DNA of 62,000 nt from Liolophura sinensis (lineage: Eukaryota > Mollusca > Polyplacophora > Chitonida > Chitonidae): NCBI RefSeq assembly GCF_032854445.1, contig NC_088296.1, positions 27,273,064 to 27,335,063 on the forward strand, given 5' to 3'. Below are positions 12,607-23,227 of the stretch, piece by piece (positions within the stretch are counted from its first letter, which is position 1; each line of letters starts with the position of its first letter). The notes under the pieces were generated by a model. The model worked only from the letters and a program-made list of their open reading frames with translations. It was not told the origin of the DNA and searched no databases. The translations under genes were made by a program, and so were the position numbers.

Positions 12607-12716
12607 GTTTATTTATTTGATTGTTGTTTTACACCATACTCAAGAATATATCACTTATACAACGGCGGCCATCATTATGGGGAGGAAACCGGGCAGAGGC
12701 AGGGGAAAGCCACTAC
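12607..12716 (-). mobile_element. SINE-A 3' fragment
   Basis: Starts with TTTATTTATTTGATTG, followed by GTTTTACACCATACTCAAGA, CACTTATACAACGGCGGCC and GGAGGAAACCGGGCAGAG. This matches the 3' half of the full-length SINE-A at 25,025-25,285, in reverse orientation; the 5' tRNA-like head is missing. It lies about 90 bp past the end of the 70-bp array. Confidence 0.85.
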
Positions 12717-12719
12717 CAG

Positions 12720-15600
12720 GGATGGTTAATGTGTTGGGTTTATGATTCTCATTTGTCTCTGTATAATGTCTATTTCAAATTTCTCTTTTTCTGCACACCT
12801 GAGTTTTATTCAGACCATACAGAACATAACTGTAGTGTGTAAGAAAAGCTGTGTAAGGGCATTGGCACCATACACCTATAGGACCATTTAGATGGTCTGT
12901 ACAGATAATGTAACCCAGTAAAAACAATCTATCAAAAATGGTATTTTCAGATAGAGTTTTAACTGTTTTTTCTACCCTTTATGAAACCATGAAAGTTTAT
13001 CAAAATATATACCTTCTGTAAATACAGATCAAAGTTACACACACGGAAGATGTAAGAATCCAGAAGATTTGGCTCAACTATGGAACATACAATACCCGTG
13101 CAGACATATAATAACACCTGAAATCATATTACATGTTTACAATTTCACCTGAAAATTTAACCTTACCACATACCTGCACAAAAATGCTAAACATACTACT
13201 TGTACAGGTGTTAATTATGTTCTTACCTTCAGAGTCCTGCTGTCTGCACAACAGCCTTCATCCAGTTAATAACCAGTCTCGTAACATCCAACATGTAAAT
13301 ATTCCCTGGCACAACCCTCTGATTACACATGTGTATACACAACACACTGTGTCTGGATGGAAGAATTCTCTATTAAACACCAAAGTCCATAGAAGTGAGC
13401 AGATCTGTGGAAAAGATAAATGAACAGCAATGAAAAACACCTGTAATTTTCTGCTTTTCTATTAAATACAATTGCCCTTTATAACAGGTGAGACATGTAC
13501 ATTTGTACCTTTACATTCTTGTAAGCCAGTAAAACCTACCAGAATATCACACAATATCATTCGCTCAGTTTCATATGTGTCACATGTTCCTTGCACGTAC
13601 CAAGCGGGAATTTTCCAACAGTACAACCTAGGTTATGAATTCAGGTGTGTTTACACTCTCTTACCTGTCGGCCAATTTAAATGTCTCAGTTGACTAGATC
13701 TGAACACTAGGTGAGCACGTCACAGGTAATATTACCTAGCTGCACCGGCCATCAACAATGAGCGTCAAATACAATCTGTTAAATATTCTCCATTCAAACC
13801 ACAAGGGCACTGAGTGGACCACCAGCTTCTTGACAGTGTGACCAGAGACATAACCAATCCATAAATCAATGATAGTAGGTCAAGTACAATTTGTATATAT
13901 GCTACACATACCTGTAGCCACACTCCTGACATTGTCCAAATTGCACAGGTAGATAGTAAGGCATGTAAGGATGAAAATGTTACTTCAAATAAGGTACATG
14001 TAGTTTATCTTTCATCCAGAAACTTGATTTATAAGTACCGGTACCACAATGTACAATTTATAAGATTATTGAAGAAGCTATGGGTATATACTTTTACAAG
14101 CCACAGTCATTTGCACAAAACAGGCCTGGTATGACACCTGTTGTGTAAGTACAAAAATGTCACTACTCCCAGGTTTTCTACATCTTTTCAGCTTTATTTA
14201 TACTGGACCAAACACCCATCATGGCTACATACATACATACATACATGTTCAGCCGAAGGGCTAAAGTACAAATTAACATGACAGGCCTAGAATTTCCAAA
14301 TTTCCTGCATAAATCCATTAGGATTCCCAAGGTCAGAGACTGCGAGAATCCAAAGGCTGTCATTAAGGTGCACTATTGGCTTTTCTCAGCCTGACAGACC
14401 ACGTGACTCGCAAATCCCCGTTTACAGCAATGCTCCAATATTGCGATAATGCATTATAATGTATGCGTGATAATGCATGAAAAGCAGACAGTGCACCTAC
14501 CTCAAGAATTCAAATCTAAAAAATCATTATTTACTTGAAAAAATATAATCTATACCAAATTCATTAATCCTCAGCCTTCTTTCACACCTGACAATCCTCA
14601 GCCTTCTTTCATACCTGACAGTGTAACTTTACATGTAAGTCTAAGTTAAATGAAATTTATTAATTGAAATAATCTGACTGTGTACATGGGGTTGCCAAAC
14701 TTTCAGGAAGGGATATTTTCTAAATACAGACAAAATCAAACTCTCAAAATATGACAAATTATACACTTTTTATACCAAAAGGTCGAGGATTCAAAGTAAC
14801 TAGTATAATTTATTGATTTATCTGCACCTTTCGGTCTCAAGGATTTCCCGCTTTTTACAAACTGGCTTGTCCATCTCATGCTCCATGCACTTTCTATGAC
14901 CGTCTGAACTGATGTGCCGCCGAAGGTTTGGCTTCAAGAGATACCGCGTGCCTCTGCTGGTTTTCTAAACACTGGTATAATCTTCCGCTTTGCTTTATTA
15001 TTATCATAATTGAAAACGTTAAGGGTAACCTTTAATTTACTAAGCGTATCTTTAACACAGACGAGGACTGTTAAATTGATTCTGAATACTTTTGAGTGCT
15101 CGGTGAACATGACCACGGCGACAGAAGTTGTCACAGCTACATGTATGCTTCCGCATGCCTTTAGTTGTTTAATTGTGTTGTATCTCCCACTACCATTGGC
15201 CTAAATTTACTGATCGAGGAGTTTAGAACAAATTCATCCTAGAGAAATGATAGAGTGGCCATAATCGTTTCCGAGCGATGTACGTTAAAACAGAATTCAT
15301 CATGTTCCTTTTGGAACGCCTCAGAAGAAAGAAATAAACACTTCCTCTGTGCAAATCAATGTGGATTCTCGGAGAAAAGCATGGCCCGAATCGACTCCCG
15401 AATCGACTCCCAGAATCGTATCAAAATTCTGGGCCTGAATGAGAATAAAATTTTAAGCAGATGTTCACCAGGCTAGCTTTGATTGATTTGAAATTTTTGA
15501 AAAAAATGTGTGACATACCTCTTACCAATCTCTTTATTGTTAAGTATTAATTTTACATACTCTAATAACCTGATAATAACAGGAACTGTAGAACACTGTA
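12720..15600. other. Longest unique stretch of the left half
   Basis: Contains a small ACAT microsatellite at 14,224-14,246 and a mildly CpG-enriched zone at about 14,830-15,430 with CCATTGGCC at 15,192. Several small open frames on both strands lack domains or convincing splice borders. The CpG zone could be a promoter or an old mobile element; I cannot tell. Confidence 0.4.
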
Positions 15601-15605
15601 ACATT

Positions 15606-15649
15606 GGCGGGGGGTGGGGGGTGGGGTTGATTTGGCGGGGGCGGGGGGT
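15606..15649 (+). other. G-rich tract, possible G-quadruplex
   Basis: Five or more runs of four to six G (GGCGGGGGGTGGGGGG, then GGCGGGGGCGGGGGG) on the plus strand within 44 bp. The pattern meets the usual G-quadruplex criterion. It lies about 70 bp before a small splice-bounded candidate exon. Confidence 0.5.
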
Positions 15650-15717
15650 TGATACAGCAGAAGTACATGATGCACCCGTGAATAGTATGCCTAACAGCCC
15701 CAACACTTTAATTTCAG

Positions 15718-15755
15718 GAATGACCTCAGATCCACTAGCCCCATCTGTTTTGCAG
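15718..15755 (+). CDS. Possible 38-nt microexon, unknown gene
   Basis: A polypyrimidine-AG acceptor (CTTTAATTTCAG) precedes a 38-nt segment that ends in TTTTGCAG before the donor GTATGA. It contains an in-frame ATG giving MTSDPLAPSVLQ. The borders look good but the segment is short, and no partner exon in a compatible phase was found nearby, so chance is a real possibility. Confidence 0.2.
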
Positions 15756-16690
15756 GTATGATAAATGCTTTCTACTATCTTTCAAATCTCACATTTTATC
15801 ATTAAAAATCACATTCTCACAGTCAATATATTAAATCTCAAATTTTTTGGCTCAAAATGAATATTAGATACAATATAAATATTAATATTCTTGTCTGTTT
15901 TCATCTCGTATAATGAGGATATATGTGTAACCTTGCCAGCAAATTAATGACAGTTCAAAATACACAAAGGCATTATCTCCTGGGGGCTAAATTTTGTTGT
16001 CTCTTACATGCAGACCCCCATCCGGAATTCACCCTGGGCCCTAGCTGTTAGGATTTGTGACTTCTTTGGGCCTCTCTGGGTTGACAGCTCTGCTTTCTTC
16101 ACTTTAACCCAAATTATATAGGTGCTACATCATGGCTGCCCAATCCAGAATCTAGACTGGGTTCATGTGCCCGGAACTGTTTTATCTGGGTCTTTGTACA
16201 ATCATAACGATCCTGAACACAATTTAATCCACGCTAAAGAAAATAAGGTGACATACTGTAATGCTCCAACCTTTTCGCATGTTTACAAGGTGTTTATTCA
16301 AGGCATTGTTCTGTGTAGAATTAGTAGCCATTCCAACCAATGTAATTTTGTATGTAATGTAATGTAATGTGTAGATAAATGTACTGGTTCATTCTCCACA
16401 TAAACTTGTGTAATCTTAGAGCGCTAAGGCAAACATTCTACAACAAAGGTCTATTCAATCTCTGAAGTTTACAGTCACTGTCAAACGTGACGGAGGACGC
16501 TATACACCTATATCCCAAACCTCGCTTACTGCCCAGCAAACGTATATTTACATTAAATGGATGTGAAAAAGTTAGCTTATCTACACAGGTTTGGAGTTAA
16601 AACAGATACCACATCATGCAAATTTGTTATTGTGAAGACATACACATAGAAGGAGCCTATCCATAGTTCATCTGCCAGAGCAGCCATCAA
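15756..16690. other. Unique spacer
   Basis: No mobile element or tandem array was seen. A frame at 16,122-16,367 on the plus strand has no recognised domain. A short GTAATGTAATGTAATGT run lies at about 16,352-16,370. Confidence 0.4.
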
Positions 16691-16697
16691 GGGTGGA

Positions 16698-17854
16698 ACT
16701 GATAGACAATGCCCCAATGAAGAAAACTGATAGACAATGCCCCAATGAAGAAAACTGATAGACAATGCCCCAATGAAGAAAACTGATAGACAATGCCCCA
16801 GTGAAGAAAAACTGATAGACAATGCCCCAATGAAGAAAACTGATAGACAATGCCCCAGTGAAGAAAAACTGATAGACAATGCCCCAGTGAAGAAAAACTG
16901 ATAGACAATGCCCCAATGAAGAAAAACTGATAGACAATGCCCCAATGAAGAAAACTGATAGACAATGCCCCAATGAAGAAAACTGATAGACAATGCCCCA
17001 ATGAAGAAAACTGATAGACAATGCCCCAGTGAAGAAAAACTGATAGACAATGCCCCAATGAAGAAAACTGATAGACAATGCCCCAGTGAAGAAAACTGAT
17101 AGACAATGCCCCAATGAAGAAAACTGATAGACAATGCCCCAGTGAAGAAAAACTGATAGACAATGCCCCAATGAAGAAAACTGATAGACAATGCCCCAGT
17201 GAAGAAAAACTGATAGACAATGCCCCAGTGAAGAAAAACTGATAGACAATGCCCTAGTGAAGAAAACTGATAGACAATGCCCCAATGAAGAAAAACTGAT
17301 AGACAATGCCCCAATGAAGAAAACTGATAGACAATGCCCCAATGAAGAAAACTGATAGACAATGCCCCAGTGAAGAAAACTGATAGACAATGCCCCAATG
17401 AAGAAAACTGATAGACAATGCCCCAATGAAGAAAACTGATAGACAATGCCCCAGTGAAGAAAACTGATAGATAATGCCCCAGTGAGAGAAACTGATAGAC
17501 AATGCCTCAGTGAAGAAAACTGATAGACAATCCCCCAATGAAGAAAACTGATAGACAATGCCCCAATGAAGAAAACTGATAGACAATGCCCCAGTGAGGA
17601 AATGCTGATAGACAACGCCCCAACCAAGAAAAACTGACAGACAATGCCCCAATGAAGAAAACTGACAGACAATGCCCCAATGAAGAAAAGTGATAGACAA
17701 TGCCCTAGTGAAGAAAACTGATAGATAATGCCCCAATGAAGAAAACTGATAGACAATGCCTCAGTGAAGAAAACTGATAGACAATGCCCCAATGAAGAAA
17801 ACTGATAGACAATGCCCCAATGAAGAAAACTGATGAACAATGCCCCAATGAAGA
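16698..17854. repeat. 28-bp minisatellite, left arm
   Basis: About 41 units of 28-29 bp (CTGATAGACAATGCCCCAAT then GAAGAAAA). Length varies by one A in the A run. All three minus-strand frames of the unit lack stops, so long minus-strand open frames of up to 412 residues run through it with periodic LSVFFIGALSISFLHWGI-type translations; these are not genes. Right of 17,460 the units are more diverged (AGTGAGAGAA, CAACCAAGAA variants). The array is cut at 17,854 by a SINE. Confidence 0.96.
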
Positions 17855-18217
17855 GTGAGTGCGAGTGCTTGGGGTTTAACGTCATACTCAACAATTTTTC
17901 AGTCATATGACGACGAAGGAATCATTAGGGTGCATGCACGTGTAATGTGCCTCCTTGTTGCAGGACGGATTTCCACCGCTCTTTTATTTAGTGCTGCTTC
18001 ACTGAGACGACTTACCGAAGGCAAGTAAGCCGCCCCGCCCGAGCCATTATACTGATACGGGTCAACCAGTCATTGCACTATCCCCTTCATGCTGAGCGCC
18101 ACGCGAGGAAGTTACAACTTCCTCTTTTAAAGTCTTAGGTGTGACTCGATCAAGGATTGATCCTGGATCTACCGGTCCCGAAGCTGACGCTCTACCAACT
18201 GTGCTATCCGGGCCGGT
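17855..18217 (-). mobile_element. SINE-B, full length, inserted in a minisatellite
   Basis: On the minus strand the element starts with a tRNA-like head: GGCCCGGATAGCACAGTTGG contains a perfect A-box (TAGCACAGTTGG, plus-strand 18,195-18,206), followed by a weak B-box (GGATCAATCC). It then has a long body and ends in GAGTATGACGTTAAACCCC plus GCACTCGCACTCACTC. The last part resembles the conserved 3' region of the MetaSINE/BivaMD-type SINEs of bivalves and other lophotrochozoans (from memory of that family, not searched). The same 12 bases CCCCAATGAAGA lie on both sides (17,843-17,854 and 18,218-18,229). The 28-bp array resumes in register after the second copy, so this is a true target-site duplication. 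Confidence 0.88.
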
Positions 18218-18776
18218 CCCCAATGAAGAAAACTGATAGATAATGCCCGAGTGAAGAAAACTGATAGATAATGCCCCAGTGAGAGAAACTGATAGACAAT
18301 GCCCCAGTGAAGAAAAACTGATAGACAATGCCCCAGTGAAGAGAAACTGATTGACAATGCCCCAGTGAGGAAATACTGATAGACAATGCCCCAGCGAAGA
18401 AAAACTGATAGACAATGCCCCAGTGAGGAAATACTGATAGACAATGCCTCAGTGTAGAAACACTGATAGACAATGCCCCAGTGTAGAAACACTGATAGAC
18501 AATGCCCCAGTGAGAGAAACTGATAGACAATGCCCCAGTGAGAAAATACTGATAGACAATGCCCCAATGAAGAAAACTCATAAACAATGCCTCAGTGAAG
18601 AAAACTGATAGACAATGCCCCGGTGAAGAAACACTGATAGACAATGCCCCAGTGAGAGAAAAAACTGATAGACAATGCCCCAGTGAAGAAAAACTGATTG
18701 ACAATGCCCCAGTGAAGAAAAACTGATAGACAATGCCCCAGTGAGGAAATACTGATAGACAATGCCCCAATGAAGA
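18218..18776. repeat. 28-bp minisatellite, right arm
   Basis: About 20 units of the same 28-29 bp repeat as the left arm, continuing after the SINE-B insertion. These units are more varied (GAAGAAACACTG, GAGGAAATACTG, GAGAGAAACTG) than the homogeneous left arm, which fits reduced exchange after the SINE split the array. Confidence 0.95.
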
Positions 18777-19255
18777 GAACATGGCCGGTCAACCAACATA
18801 TATACGTACTGTCGTACTTTTGAAACTTTTTAATACATGCACTGATTTTGAGCATGTTTAAAAAGGGCTATTAACTCAAAAAAAACTGAATATATTACTC
18901 TTCTGAGGACATATTCTGAAAGTTTGGGTAGGGAAACCCCGGTAGGTGGATTTCCAGACATCTAGTGTCCTTGAACAGGAAATTAGTCATCTGAAAATGC
19001 TTCCAGAACAAATAAGTGTTTCAAGACTGTCGAAAATGAACAGTACATGGTGTTTCTATATCTCAAAAACCACTTATAATTTGGAGCCATAACTTGGCAA
19101 ACCTTCCTCATATATCCTTAATGTCTAGGAATTTTTTAAAAATATTCCAAGGGAGCCAGGTCACTGCAAAAAAAATGTGTTCTCACTGATTTGACACGAA
19201 ATGACCCTCTCGATAATGTGGTCTGGATGTAAATGCATTTACCATTAGAATTATT
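18777..19255. other. Unique spacer
   Basis: Non-repetitive AT-rich sequence; no exon or mobile element supported. Confidence 0.4.
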
Positions 19256-19257
19256 AA

Positions 19258-19501
19258 CTGTGGCTATAGGAAGCAGCTGTACGTAAAGTGGACTGGTTGG
19301 AGAGTTTGATGTGGCTATAGGAAGCAGCTGTACGTAAAGTGGACTGGTTGGAGAGTTTGATGTGGCTATAGGAAGCAGCTGTACGTAAAGTGGACTGGTT
19401 GGAGAGTTTGATGTGGCTATAGGAAGCAGCTGTACGTAAAGTGGACTGGTTGGAGAGTTTGGTTGGAGAGGTTGGTTGGAGAGTTTGGTTGGAGAGTTTG
19501 C
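19258..19501. repeat. 51-bp minisatellite ending in a 13-bp repeat
   Basis: Four near-perfect 51-bp units (TGTGGCTATAGGAAGCAGCT, then GTACGTAAAGTGGACTGG and TTGGAGAGTTTGA). The last unit runs into three extra copies of GGTTGGAGAGTTT, the 3' end of the unit. This is a second, shorter expansion nested in the first. Confidence 0.95.
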
Positions 19502-19516
19502 CAGTATCGTAAAGCA

Positions 19517-19707
19517 TCAACCTTTTCAACGACTAAAAGCAATTTTTTAGTGGAATTCATGCATAGAATTATAATGTAAATGACGCCAAAATTTGTTTCT
19601 GTCAATACAGATGCAAGCTTCACAAAACTGTACGAATTATACCTCTACACCCCGAATAGTTCTGTCCGAATGTTTCAAAATATCGGTAGCAGAGGCGGAT
19701 GAAAATG
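19517..19707 (+). mobile_element. Small TIR element (MITE-like), copy 1
   Basis: About 190 bp bounded by TCAACCTTTTCAACGACTAAA on the left and a diverged AGAGGCGGATGAAAATG on the right. The interior has ATGCAAGCTTCACAAAACTGT and CTCTACACCCCGAATAGTTC. The same interior occurs in three other places in this window (19,759, 29,591, 54,316). In the copy at 54,316 the ends are clear inverted repeats. No transposase is encoded, so it is non-autonomous. Confidence 0.7.
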
Positions 19708-19758
19708 TCGCAGTATTGCGGTAATTCTGACACTTTTCACATCCTATCTGTAACACAT

Positions 19759-19958
19759 CTTAACCTTTTCAACCTCTACTGTAACCAATATTTTGAAACG
19801 TTCTGAGAGAACTGTGGGGTGTAGAGAAACAATCTGCACAGTTTTATGAAGCTTGCATCTTTATCGACACAAACAAATCATGTTTGGTGTCATTTTCATA
19901 ATAACTGTATGCATAAATTCCACTGATAAAAGTGTTTTAGTGGTTGAAAAGGTAGAAG
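19759..19958 (-). mobile_element. Small TIR element (MITE-like), copy 2, inverted
   Basis: Same family as 19,517-19,707 but in the opposite orientation, only about 50 bp away. Shared landmarks are ACAGTTTTATGAAGCTTGCAT, GGGGTGTAGAGAAAC and the ends CCTTTTCAACCTCT and TGGTTGAAAAGGT. The pair forms an inverted repeat with arms of about 190 bp that could fold into a long hairpin. Confidence 0.72.
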
Positions 19959-20517
19959 ATTTACATGTACAGTAGATGCATGTAGACCTAACTACAAGGT
20001 GTGTATCACAAAGCCCTGACCCTAAATAGTTAGAGTTCATGAGATGGACGATTAATAGGCAGACTGGCAGACATGAGGGTCATGAATCAATACATCGGTC
20101 TTCTATGTGTGTATGTGACAAGAGTAGCACACTGAAGGGGGAGTGGGGGGTGCGGGAGGGGTTGTGGAGGGATTGTGTGTGTGGGGGGGGGGGGGAGCTT
20201 AGGAGATGGTCAAGTCTCCATGTGTGCAATTTACGGTCTCGATTATCATAATTACCAAAATTAAACTGCAATATCTTGCTCATTATATCTTGTAACTGCT
20301 GGACAATGTCACGGAGGGTACCAGTTTCCTTGTTTGCTCAGATAAGTCAATCATGCCATCATGTACTCTGTATATAGCATGCCCTAGTGGATTGGACATT
20401 GGATACCACTAAACCTAGACTATAAAATATACCCAGTAGGCACAACTATGGCATGTTTATTAGACTACAGAGAATGCCTCTGGCAGGAGGGGAGTTTGTA
20501 AACTTTAGCGCGTGAAC
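19959..20517. other. Unique spacer with a G-rich tract
   Basis: Contains a G-rich stretch at about 20,137-20,195 with at least six runs of three or more G, the last about 13 G long. This is a second strong G-quadruplex candidate on the plus strand. No exon is supported. Confidence 0.45.
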
Positions 20518-20600
20518 AATGAGCCGCGTGAACCATGTGAACAATGAGCCGCGTGAACAATGAGCCGCGTGTACAATGAGCCGCGTGAACAATGAGCCGA
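20518..20600. repeat. 16-bp minisatellite (GAGCCGCGTGAACAAT)
   Basis: Five units of about 16 bp, with one variant GTGTACAAT and an incomplete first copy GTGAACCAT. It is one of the few CpG-containing arrays in the window. Confidence 0.9.
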
Positions 20601-20670
20601 GAGAGCGACACCATATGGCATTTGTACATTTATACATGTATGGCTGCATGCCTGTAATCTCGCCAATTAG

Positions 20671-21152
20671 CCACAATTATAACTACATGTTCACATGTAC
20701 CCAGGCCCTCATACAAACATCACTGCACTTCATGGCCACTATGATAAACTATCCACAATTATAACTACATGTTCACATGTACCCCGGCCCTCATACAAAC
20801 ATCACTGCACTTCATGGCCACTATGACAAACTAACCACAATTATAACTACATGTTCACATGTACCCAGGCCCTCATACAAACATCACTGCACTTCATGGC
20901 CACTATGACAAACTAACCACAATTATAACTACATGTTCACATGTACCCAGGCCCTCATACAAACATCACTGCACTTCATGGCCACTATGACAAACTATCC
21001 ACAATTATAACTACATGTTCACATGTACCCAGGCCCTCATACAAACATCACTGCACTTCATGGCCACTATGACAAACTAACCACAATTATAACTACATGT
21101 TCACATGTACCCAGGCCCTCATACAAACATCACTGCACTTCATGGCCACTAT
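20671..21152. repeat. 82-bp tandem repeat, six copies
   Basis: Six nearly identical 82-bp units starting with CCACAATTATAACTACATGT, then TCACATGTACCCAGGCCCTC and CATGGCCACTATGACAAACT. Units start at 20,671, 20,753 and so on. Differences are limited to one or two bases per unit (TATCC/TAACC, GATAAA/GACAAA), indicating recent amplification. Confidence 0.96.
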
Positions 21153-21631
21153 TCAGGCAGAGACAAACAACTTTCAGATCTCAAACTGAACTCCTGACAA
21201 GAATACAGACATGATAGATTGAATTAATAAATCAATCAGATAGGACTTGAAACTAGTTAGCTAAGAAACAGCTCAGGAGAAATCACAGTGTGTGTAAAAG
21301 TATGTATCTTCATCCACAAATGCAAGGTAGAAAAAAACATGTTTTTCGATTTTATCAATAGCTGTAAACAAAATTCCCTGACTTGGGATTGAAATACTGA
21401 TCATTATAAAGAGAGAAAAGTTTGCCAAAATAATACAGATGTTAGATACATCACAAATGTAACAACTAGCTGCTCTCCTCTGCTCATGTCTATAGCACCT
21501 GTATGTGAGCAAAACGCCCAGAGTCGGGGGTTGAACAGCTGACCCTAATTATAAAGACTGAAAGCTTTTATTCAGTTTGTGAACACTGTCCAGCAAATTT
21601 GTTTAGTGGACTTGTGGATATGATGGATTAC
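21153..21631. other. Spacer with two diverged tRNA-like repeat modules
   Basis: Around 21,339-21,425 and 21,508-21,570 are two related pieces with GACTTGGGATTGAAATACTG and GTCGGGGGTTGAACAGCTGA followed by ATTATAAAGA. Read in reverse, GTTCAACCCC resembles a tRNA B-box. They match the modules at 21,908-22,310 and probably are decayed SINE fragments. Confidence 0.4.
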
Positions 21632-21848
21632 TGTACACGTACATGTACACATACACGTACACGTACCTGCACACATGCACATACATGTACACGTACATGT
21701 ACACATACACATACACGTACATGTACACGTACCTGCACACATACCCGTACATGTACACGTACCCGTACATGTACACCTACCCGTACCCGTACATGTACAC
21801 GTACACATACATGTACACGTACACGTACACATGCATGTACACGTACAT
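21632..21848. repeat. Alternating purine-pyrimidine tract (TACACG/TACATG)
   Basis: About 215 bp built of TAC-ACG, TAC-ATG and TAC-ACA hexamers. Almost every step alternates purine and pyrimidine; breaks are a few CC dinucleotides in TACCTG and TACCCG. Such tracts can adopt Z-DNA and are mutation-prone. Open frames on both strands here are artefacts of this composition. Confidence 0.92.
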
Positions 21849-21907
21849 TGTATGTCTGAGCTACGCCTGGTCTATCCAAATTCCCCTCTCACCCCCAATT
21901 TCTGATT

Positions 21908-22310
21908 CTGAAAGCAGCCGTAAGCAAAATGGCCAGACTAGGGATTGAACTGCTGGCTATCATTGTAAAGACTGAATGTTTCCAATCACTACACACATGT
22001 ATGGGCACAAGTGCACATTCTGGTCATGTACATGTATGTGTGAGACTTGACTGGATCCATACATATACGTCTCTGCCTTCTTTGTTCCCACAGTCGCTGT
22101 AAACCAAACGGCAAGCCTGGGGATTGAACTGCTGACCTACACTAAGCTGGGATTAAGACTAAATGTTTGCAATCAGTAAATACCTACGCACCCATTTATA
22201 TTCTATAACTGTATCAAATGGACATTCTCGACGTGTATGTCTTTTACATTTGGCCGTTAGCAGACTTCAACAGCCGCAAGACTGGGGAACAAACTGCTGT
22301 CCACTACAAA
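21908..22310. repeat. Diverged tRNA-like interspersed modules
   Basis: Three modules (about 21,908-21,990, 22,088-22,180 and 22,240-22,320) share a left part of the form CAGYCGTAA-CAAAAYGGC, a middle of GGGGATTGAACTGCTG and, in the first two, AAGACTRAATGTTTSCAATCA. Reversed, CAGTTCAATCCCC is B-box-like. They are probably old SINE remnants of one family in one orientation. Confidence 0.45.
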
Positions 22311-22353
22311 ATACCTGCAGATCCATTTGCACATTAACAGTACAGGTGGGCTC

Positions 22354-22548
22354 TGTGAAGGTTCAGCTGTGTCCATCAGCGCCCCTGCTGTCCCCACCAG
22401 GGCTGTACACACTCACATGTGCTCACACAAACAAACAATAGCTCCATTCTCCAGCAGTGGGCTCTCACCTGTGGCTACAGGGACGTGATGGAGTGACCCT
22501 ACACCGGACAGCTATAACAGCTGCTGCTCACATGGATGAGGGGAGCAC
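22354..22548. other. Possible exon-bearing segment, strand unclear
   Basis: GC-rich for this window and with splice-like borders on both strands. On the plus strand, CCATTCTCCAG (ending about 22,454) precedes frame reading VGSHLWLQGRDGVTLHRTA and MDEGSTG, ending at a TGG|GTAGAT donor. On the minus strand a frame with TAGALMDTAEPSQSPPV ends at a CTGCAG|GTATTT donor near 22,317. The plus reading looks more protein-like to me. Phases do not join simply to the exon at 23,228, so this stays a candidate only. Confidence 0.25.
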
Positions 22549-22686
22549 TGGGTAGATGGGGCTACAGCCACCAGGTGAGACAACAGGTAAATATTCTAAT
22601 AAACCGAGCATCTTAGAATCAGAAAGAAGAAAAGAACACTGGAGAGGCTGGGAAGGTATCATGGTTTTCAAATTTTACGAAGCGAA

Positions 22687-22815
22687 GTATTTATTTATTT
22701 ATTTGATTGGTGTTTTACGCAGTACTCAAGAATGTTTCACTTATACGACGGTGGCCAGCATTATGGTAGGTGGAAACCCATGATCATCCGCAGGTTGCTG
22801 GCAGACCTTCCACGC
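22687..22815 (-). mobile_element. SINE-A 3' fragment
   Basis: ATTTATTTATTTGATTGGTG followed by TTTTACGCAGTACTCAAGAA, CACTTATACGACGGTGGCC and CATCCGCAGGTTGCTGGCAG. It is the 3' half of SINE-A in reverse orientation, with a deletion of the GGGCAGAGCC segment. Confidence 0.85.
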
Positions 22816-23200
22816 AACGAAGCAAGCTTTGGTTGCGGCAAACAGTAGGGGGTGGAAGGAAAGCTATGCAAGTCACAACACTAATTACACCATTAATTAA
22901 GGCTCAAATAAATTGACTTTGAAGTATATGCAGGTATGTCTTAAATAAACATATTTTTCAAAATATATACCTTTCTAAATGTTCCTCTAGAGCCTCTAAA
23001 GTTGATTTTTTACACCTCTCCACCTTAAACTACAAAATTGGCATAGGCCCAACTGGGATCTGAACCCATGCCTACCCAAACCCTGATCTCCCCATCCAAT
23101 AGTTATTATCATAGGTGTTGCCCAACCAGCAACCTCAGATGACTCTCCTCTCATCACAAAAGCACCCAGCAGTCAGAGTTTCTCTGTTCAGAAGATAATT
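22816..23200. other. Spacer with a tRNA-like fragment
   Basis: At 23,047-23,070 AACTGGGATCTGAACCCATG resembles a reversed tRNA B-box region, possibly from another decayed SINE. Nothing else was recognised. Confidence 0.35.
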
Positions 23201-23227
23201 TATGGCTGTCTCAGGTTTCCTGAGCAG

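Noticed and set aside
15255-15476. 73-residue plus-strand frame near a CpG-enriched zone
   Set aside because: Contains a short internal duplication (CGAATCGACTCC), no domain and no splice partner.
16577-18855. Minus-strand open frames up to 412 residues with hydrophobic repeats resembling a membrane protein
   Set aside because: Pure translation of the 28-29 bp array in rotating frames; continues across a one-base length variation without selection for frame.
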